Assembly (NCBI RefSeq): GCF_018129085.1
Contig: NZ_JAAGBB010000014.1
Location: 84,206-148,205, forward strand
From: Plastoroseomonas hellenica
GTDB taxonomy: Bacteria; Pseudomonadota; Alphaproteobacteria; Acetobacterales; Acetobacteraceae
DNA length: 64,000 nucleotides
Reading direction: 5' to 3'
The position numbers and the translations under genes are program-made. This document shows positions 62,039 to 64,000 of this stretch, piece by piece (within the stretch, counting starts at the first letter, position 1; every line of letters starts with the position of its first letter). The notes under the pieces were generated by a model that was given only the letters and a program-made list of their open reading frames with translations, had not been told where the DNA came from and searched no databases.

Positions 62039-63229
62039 TCAGCGCCCCTGGTCCTGGCCGGCCACCGGAGCGGCGGAGGCGACGCTCGGCTCCTGCACCT
62101 CGATCCGGGCCCCCGGCGCCAGCCGGTACTGGCCCGCCGCCACCACCTGCGCGCCCAGCTCCAACCCGTCATCGATGACGGCCATCCGGTTCGCATAGCG
62201 CCGCACCCGGACCGGCTGCATCGCCACTGTCTGGTCCGGCCGGACCACATAGACGAAACTGCCGTCGGGACCGCGCTGGATCGCGGAGGACGGCACCGTC
62301 CGTACGCCTTGTTCGATCCGCACCTGCAGTCGCGCATCGACATACTGCCCGGGCCACAGCGCGTTGTCCGCATTGGGGAACACCGCCTTCAGCCGCACCG
62401 AGCCGGTCGCCTGGTCGATGCGGTTATCGACCAGCGCGAGTTCGCCCTCGGCCAGGACCGCACCCGACTGCCCATCCAGCGCCGTGACCGCCAGCGAGCC
62501 CGCCGCCATCGCGCGCCGGATCTCGGGCAGGCGCGCCGCCGGCAGGGAGAAGATCACCGCGATCGGCTGCACCTGGGTGATGACGACCAGGCCACCGGTG
62601 TCGGTGGCGTGCACGATGTTGCCCTGGTCGAGCAGGCGGATGCCGGTGACGCCATCGATCGGCGAGGTGATGGTCGCGTAGCCGAGCTGGGTGCGGGCAT
62701 TGTCGATCTGTGCCTGGTCGCCCGCGATCGCCGCCTGGAACTGCTCCACCAGGGAATGCTGGGTATCCCGCTGCTGGCGGCTGACGGCATCGCCGCTGGC
62801 GAGCTGCATGTAGCGCTGCAGGTCGCGCTGCGCATTGGCGAGTTGGGCCTCGTCCTGCGCCTTCCTGGCGACAGCCTGATCGAGCGCCGCCTGATAGGGG
62901 CGGGGATCGATGCGGGCCAGCACGTCGCCGGCATGGACCACCTGGCCTTCGGTGAACAGCACCTGCTGCAGCTCGCCATCGACGCGCGCCCGCACGGTCA
63001 CGGTGTTGTAGGCCTGCACGGTGCCGAGCCCGTCCAGCAGCATGGGGACATCCGCCGCCCCTACCGTCGCGATCTGCACGGGCACCGCCGCCGGCGGCTG
63101 CGGCCCGCGTTGCGCCTCCGCGGGTTCGCGGATGTCGAGCCCGAGCAGAACGACGGCCGCGAGGATCGCGGCGGCCGCCGATCCGAACACCAGGCGGCGA
63201 CGGAAGGGCTTCCGGGCTGGATCGGTCAT
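62039..63229 (-). CDS. RND efflux periplasmic adaptor subunit (MdtA-like)
   Basis: A 396-residue membrane-fusion protein with an N-terminal anchor (LVFGSAAAAILAAVVLLGL, about residues 13-31), a barrel-sandwich hybrid (VRARVDGELQQVLFTEGQVV), a coiled-coil hairpin (AQLANAQRDLQRYMQLASG through AQIDNARTQLGYATITSPID) and a beta-barrel end. It links the inner-membrane pump to an outer-membrane channel. The start at 63229 is chosen for its GGGAG ribosome site; the frame is open upstream but not membrane-fusion-like. Confidence 0.92.
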   Translation of the reverse strand: MTDPARKPFRRRLVFGSAAAAILAAVVLLGLDIREPAEAQRGPQPPAAVPVQIATVGAADVPMLLDGLGTVQAYNTVTVRARVDGELQQVLFTEGQVVHAGDVLARIDPRPYQAALDQAVARKAQDEAQLANAQRDLQRYMQLASGDAVSRQQRDTQHSLVEQFQAAIAGDQAQIDNARTQLGYATITSPIDGVTGIRLLDQGNIVHATDTGGLVVITQVQPIAVIFSLPAARLPEIRRAMAAGSLAVTALDGQSGAVLAEGELALVDNRIDQATGSVRLKAVFPNADNALWPGQYVDARLQVRIEQGVRTVPSSAIQRGPDGSFVYVVRPDQTVAMQPVRVRRYANRMAVIDDGLELGAQVVAAGQYRLAPGARIEVQEPSVASAAPVAGQDQGR

Positions 63230-63546
63230 GCTGCTGTCTCCCGGTCGAATGCCCGTCGGTGGAGGCGATCCCGTATGGTCGGGTGCGCAGGCCCGGGAGG
63301 TGGTACTGGATGGTCGCTTCTCCTCCGAGTTACCAATAATCACCGGCGCGGCAATGAAGCGGCTTGAATGGTCATCCTGTCATGCGGGCGCAAGGCGTGG
63401 CTCTCGCGACATCGCACCTCGGCCCGGCGCCACATAACCTGCGACGCCGCGCGGATGCTGAGGGTGGATAGTTTGCGAGGCCTCTGCCGTAGGTGGTTCA
63501 ATACCGCCGAAGATGAGAAATTCTCAATCTTCCGGCTATATTCACC
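63230..63546. other. Intergenic region upstream of the RND operon
   Basis: A 317-bp gap between two tandem minus-strand genes. It holds no convincing coding sequence. It must contain the RND operon promoter. A possible minus-strand pair is TTGAGA with TATTGA 18 bp apart near 63496-63525, overlapping a short palindrome. No member of the dispersed repeat families was found in it. Confidence 0.4.
63514..63526. promoter_or_regulatory. Short A/T-rich palindrome TGAGAA-A-TTCTCA
   Basis: A 6-1-6 inverted repeat, AT-rich in a GC-rich setting, upstream of the RND operon and 20 bp past the YdcF-like stop. The shape is Fur/Irr-box-like but too degenerate to name a regulator. Confidence 0.3.
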
Positions 63547-64000
63547 TCAACGGATGCGCGCCAGCATCGCCCGGTTCCGCGTCGCCACGGCATAGGCCTC
63601 CCCCACCCGATACCAGTGCAGGAAGAAGGCCTCCCGCAGCAGGTCGAGCAGATGGAGGCGCGCGGCATCTTCCGCGCCGCACGGCAACAGCACGAGGCCG
63701 AGCCCCTGTGCCATGCGCAGGCTGCGCGCCAGGTGCAGGCGGCTGGTGACCAGCAGGTCGGGCCGGGCACCGGAGGTGAAATGGGCGCGGAAGGCGCGCA
63801 GATTCTCGAGCGTATGGCGGGAGCCGTCCTCGATGACGATGCGCGGCGGCGCGACGCCCAGGGCGATCAGTAGGTCGCGCCCGACCGCCGCTTCGGAGGG
63901 CAGCCCGGCGCGCGTCACGCCGCCCAGCACCACCAGCACCAGCCCCGGATCCGCCGCCGCCAGCCGCGCCGCGCGCGTGAGCCGGGCGCGGTAGACGGCG
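63547..64000 (-). CDS. YdcF/ElyC (DUF218) family protein (partial, N-terminus off window)
   Basis: About 151 C-terminal residues; the gene runs off the right edge. LVLVVLGGVTRAGLPSEAAV, IVIEDGSRHTLENLRAF and LLVTSRLHLARSLRMAQGLG are typical of DUF218, a Rossmann-like domain of the YdcF/SanA/ElyC group linked to envelope maintenance. The histidine in SRLHLAR and E/S/T residues around IEDGSRHT correspond to the conserved core. Tandem with, and upstream of, the RND operon across 317 bp. Confidence 0.8.
   Translation of the reverse strand, partial: AVYRARLTRAARLAAADPGLVLVVLGGVTRAGLPSEAAVGRDLLIALGVAPPRIVIEDGSRHTLENLRAFRAHFTSGARPDLLVTSRLHLARSLRMAQGLGLVLLPCGAEDAARLHLLDLLREAFFLHWYRVGEAYAVATRNRAMLARIR

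Noticed and set aside
58919..63367. 1482-codon open frame on the plus strand
   Set aside because: It is antisense to the RND pump and adaptor genes, is rich in H, R, D and Q with no domain, and reflects third-position GC bias.

Overview
The window is GC-rich, gene-dense chromosomal DNA of an alphaproteobacterium. I infer a member of the Acetobacteraceae (Roseomonas-like) from the base composition, the GTGA/ATGA-coupled operons, the three TctC-type solute receptors and the urtABCDE, eutBC and TRAP/ABC complement. No rRNA, tRNA, CRISPR, prophage or insertion sequence was seen.

Layout. 1-8566: a partial FAD tricarballylate dehydrogenase gene (tcuA) diverges from a GntR regulator. Opposite lies a seven-gene minus-strand operon that joins a PotABCD-type ABC importer to a TRAP transporter (dctQMP). 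8700-16771: type II asparaginase, the urea importer urtABCDE behind a candidate sigma-54 promoter, and a soluble chemotaxis receptor. 17005-30522: a catabolic block with an SDR dehydrogenase, eutB-eutC-arfB, a two-subunit TPP decarboxylase, two TctC receptors, a D-2-hydroxyacid dehydrogenase, an MmgE/PrpD protein, two transporters and gamma-glutamyltransferase. 30536-38629: a HlyC-like acyltransferase next to an RTX protein, a third TctC receptor, a crotonase, D-tartrate dehydratase, a methyltransferase, a MipA/OmpV porin-like protein and a cation/proton antiporter. 38587-49883: a compact aryl-polyene-like lipid biosynthesis and export operon of eleven genes, flanked by a NodB deacetylase and a GT2 glycosyltransferase. 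50081-58876: PuuE-type allantoinase, two family-5 solute receptors, an amino-acid receptor, a class III aminotransferase, a GntR regulator with candidate operators, and a phosphotriesterase-family hydrolase. 58904-64000: an RND efflux pair and a partial YdcF-like gene.

Taken together this is a scavenging region for nitrogen and organic acids (urea, ethanolamine, asparagine, allantoin-like ureides, tartrate, tricarboxylates), interrupted by one specialised lipid/pigment cluster. Two families of short dispersed intergenic repeats occur. Family 1 has three copies and sits against gene ends. Family 2 has two copies, lies upstream of genes, and contains a hairpin whose two copies differ by paired compensatory changes. 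The least explained objects are the aryl-polyene-like cluster, which lacks any visible starter-supply gene, and the HlyC-like protein without the usual catalytic histidine.
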